Below are positions 5,240 through 5,353 of a stretch of DNA of 5,353 bases, one piece after another. The notes below the pieces were generated by a model, which saw nothing but the letters and a program-made list of their open reading frames with translations, made no database searches and was not told the origin of the DNA. This DNA is from Prevotellaceae bacterium (lineage in GTDB: Bacteria; Bacteroidota; Bacteroidia; Bacteroidales; Paludibacteraceae): the NCBI GenBank assembly GCA_031255055.1, contig JAIRTG010000201.1, positions 1 through 5,353 of the forward strand. Direction: 5' to 3'. A program made the position numbers and the translations under genes. Position 1 is the stretch's first letter. Every line of letters starts with the position of its first letter.

Positions 5240-5353
5240 ATGAAAGTAATCAAATTCGGCGGGACGTCGGTTGGTACGGTCCAAGCCGTTCGGAATGTAA
5301 AAAAGATAGTCGAGAGTCGGAACGAAGCCGTTATAGTGGTTGTTTCGGCGCTT
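5240..5353 (+). CDS. thrA: Aspartate kinase N-terminus, probably bifunctional ThrA (partial)
   Basis: The reading frame opens at ATG 5240 and is cut by the window end after 38 codons. It begins MKVIKFGGTSVG, the aspartokinase substrate/ATP-binding signature (KFGGTS at residues 5-10), and continues through VRNVKKIVES to AVIVVVSAL, the next core strand. Aspartate kinase phosphorylates L-aspartate, the first step towards homoserine, threonine, methionine and lysine. The NVKKIVES...VIVVVSAL wording resembles Bacteroidota aspartokinase-homoserine dehydrogenase (ThrA) more than monofunctional LysC, but the deciding C-terminal half is outside the window. The 153 bp before it contains the divergent tRNA promoter; I see no clear TAnnTTTG element for this gene. 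The weak TAACTTAT at 5225-5232 would leave almost no leader. Confidence 0.85.
   Translation, partial: MKVIKFGGTSVGTVQAVRNVKKIVESRNEAVIVVVSAL

Overview
The window looks like a piece of a Bacteroidota chromosome, most likely Bacteroidales. The reasons are the TAnnTTTG -7 promoter elements (TACTTTTG, TACCTTTG), the lack of clear Shine-Dalgarno sequences before the genes, a tRNA gene without an encoded CCA, and the protein families present. The content is mainly housekeeping and accessory chromosomal genes. I see no phage, CRISPR or intact insertion sequence.

Layout: bases 1-276 hold no convincing gene, but they do contain a structured repeat: four tandem ACTAATC heptamers, a GC-rich core with three short hairpins, and an inverted copy of the heptamer sequence on the far side. 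Next come two minus-strand genes that read as one operon: a MATE-family multidrug/Na+ antiporter (920-2275), followed 25 bp later by a cytidylate-kinase-like P-loop protein (277-894). Across a 171 bp divergent intergenic region, two plus-strand genes follow: a six-helix membrane protein of unknown function (2447-3058) and a FlK-like hotdog thioesterase (3101-3478).

The next block concerns methionine/SAM metabolism. metK (S-adenosylmethionine synthetase, 3684-4964) has a 205 bp upstream region with a consensus Bacteroidota promoter. About 12 nt after that promoter's -7 element lies a sequence that matches the conserved core of the SAM-II riboswitch, as recalled from the family. This suggests SAM feedback on its own synthetase. 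metK ends at a strong hairpin terminator shared with a convergent tRNA-Arg(UCU) gene (5013-5086, minus strand), which has an almost ideal promoter. The right edge carries the first 38 codons of an aspartate kinase, probably the N-terminus of bifunctional ThrA. That enzyme opens the aspartate-family pathway leading to homoserine, threonine and methionine.

The most interesting points are the SAM-II-like leader, whose pseudoknot pairing departs from the expected arrangement; the MATE plus nucleotide-kinase-like operon; the GC-rich repeat at the left edge; an exact 15-bp tandem duplication over the thioesterase start codon; and small palindromes overlapping two promoters.
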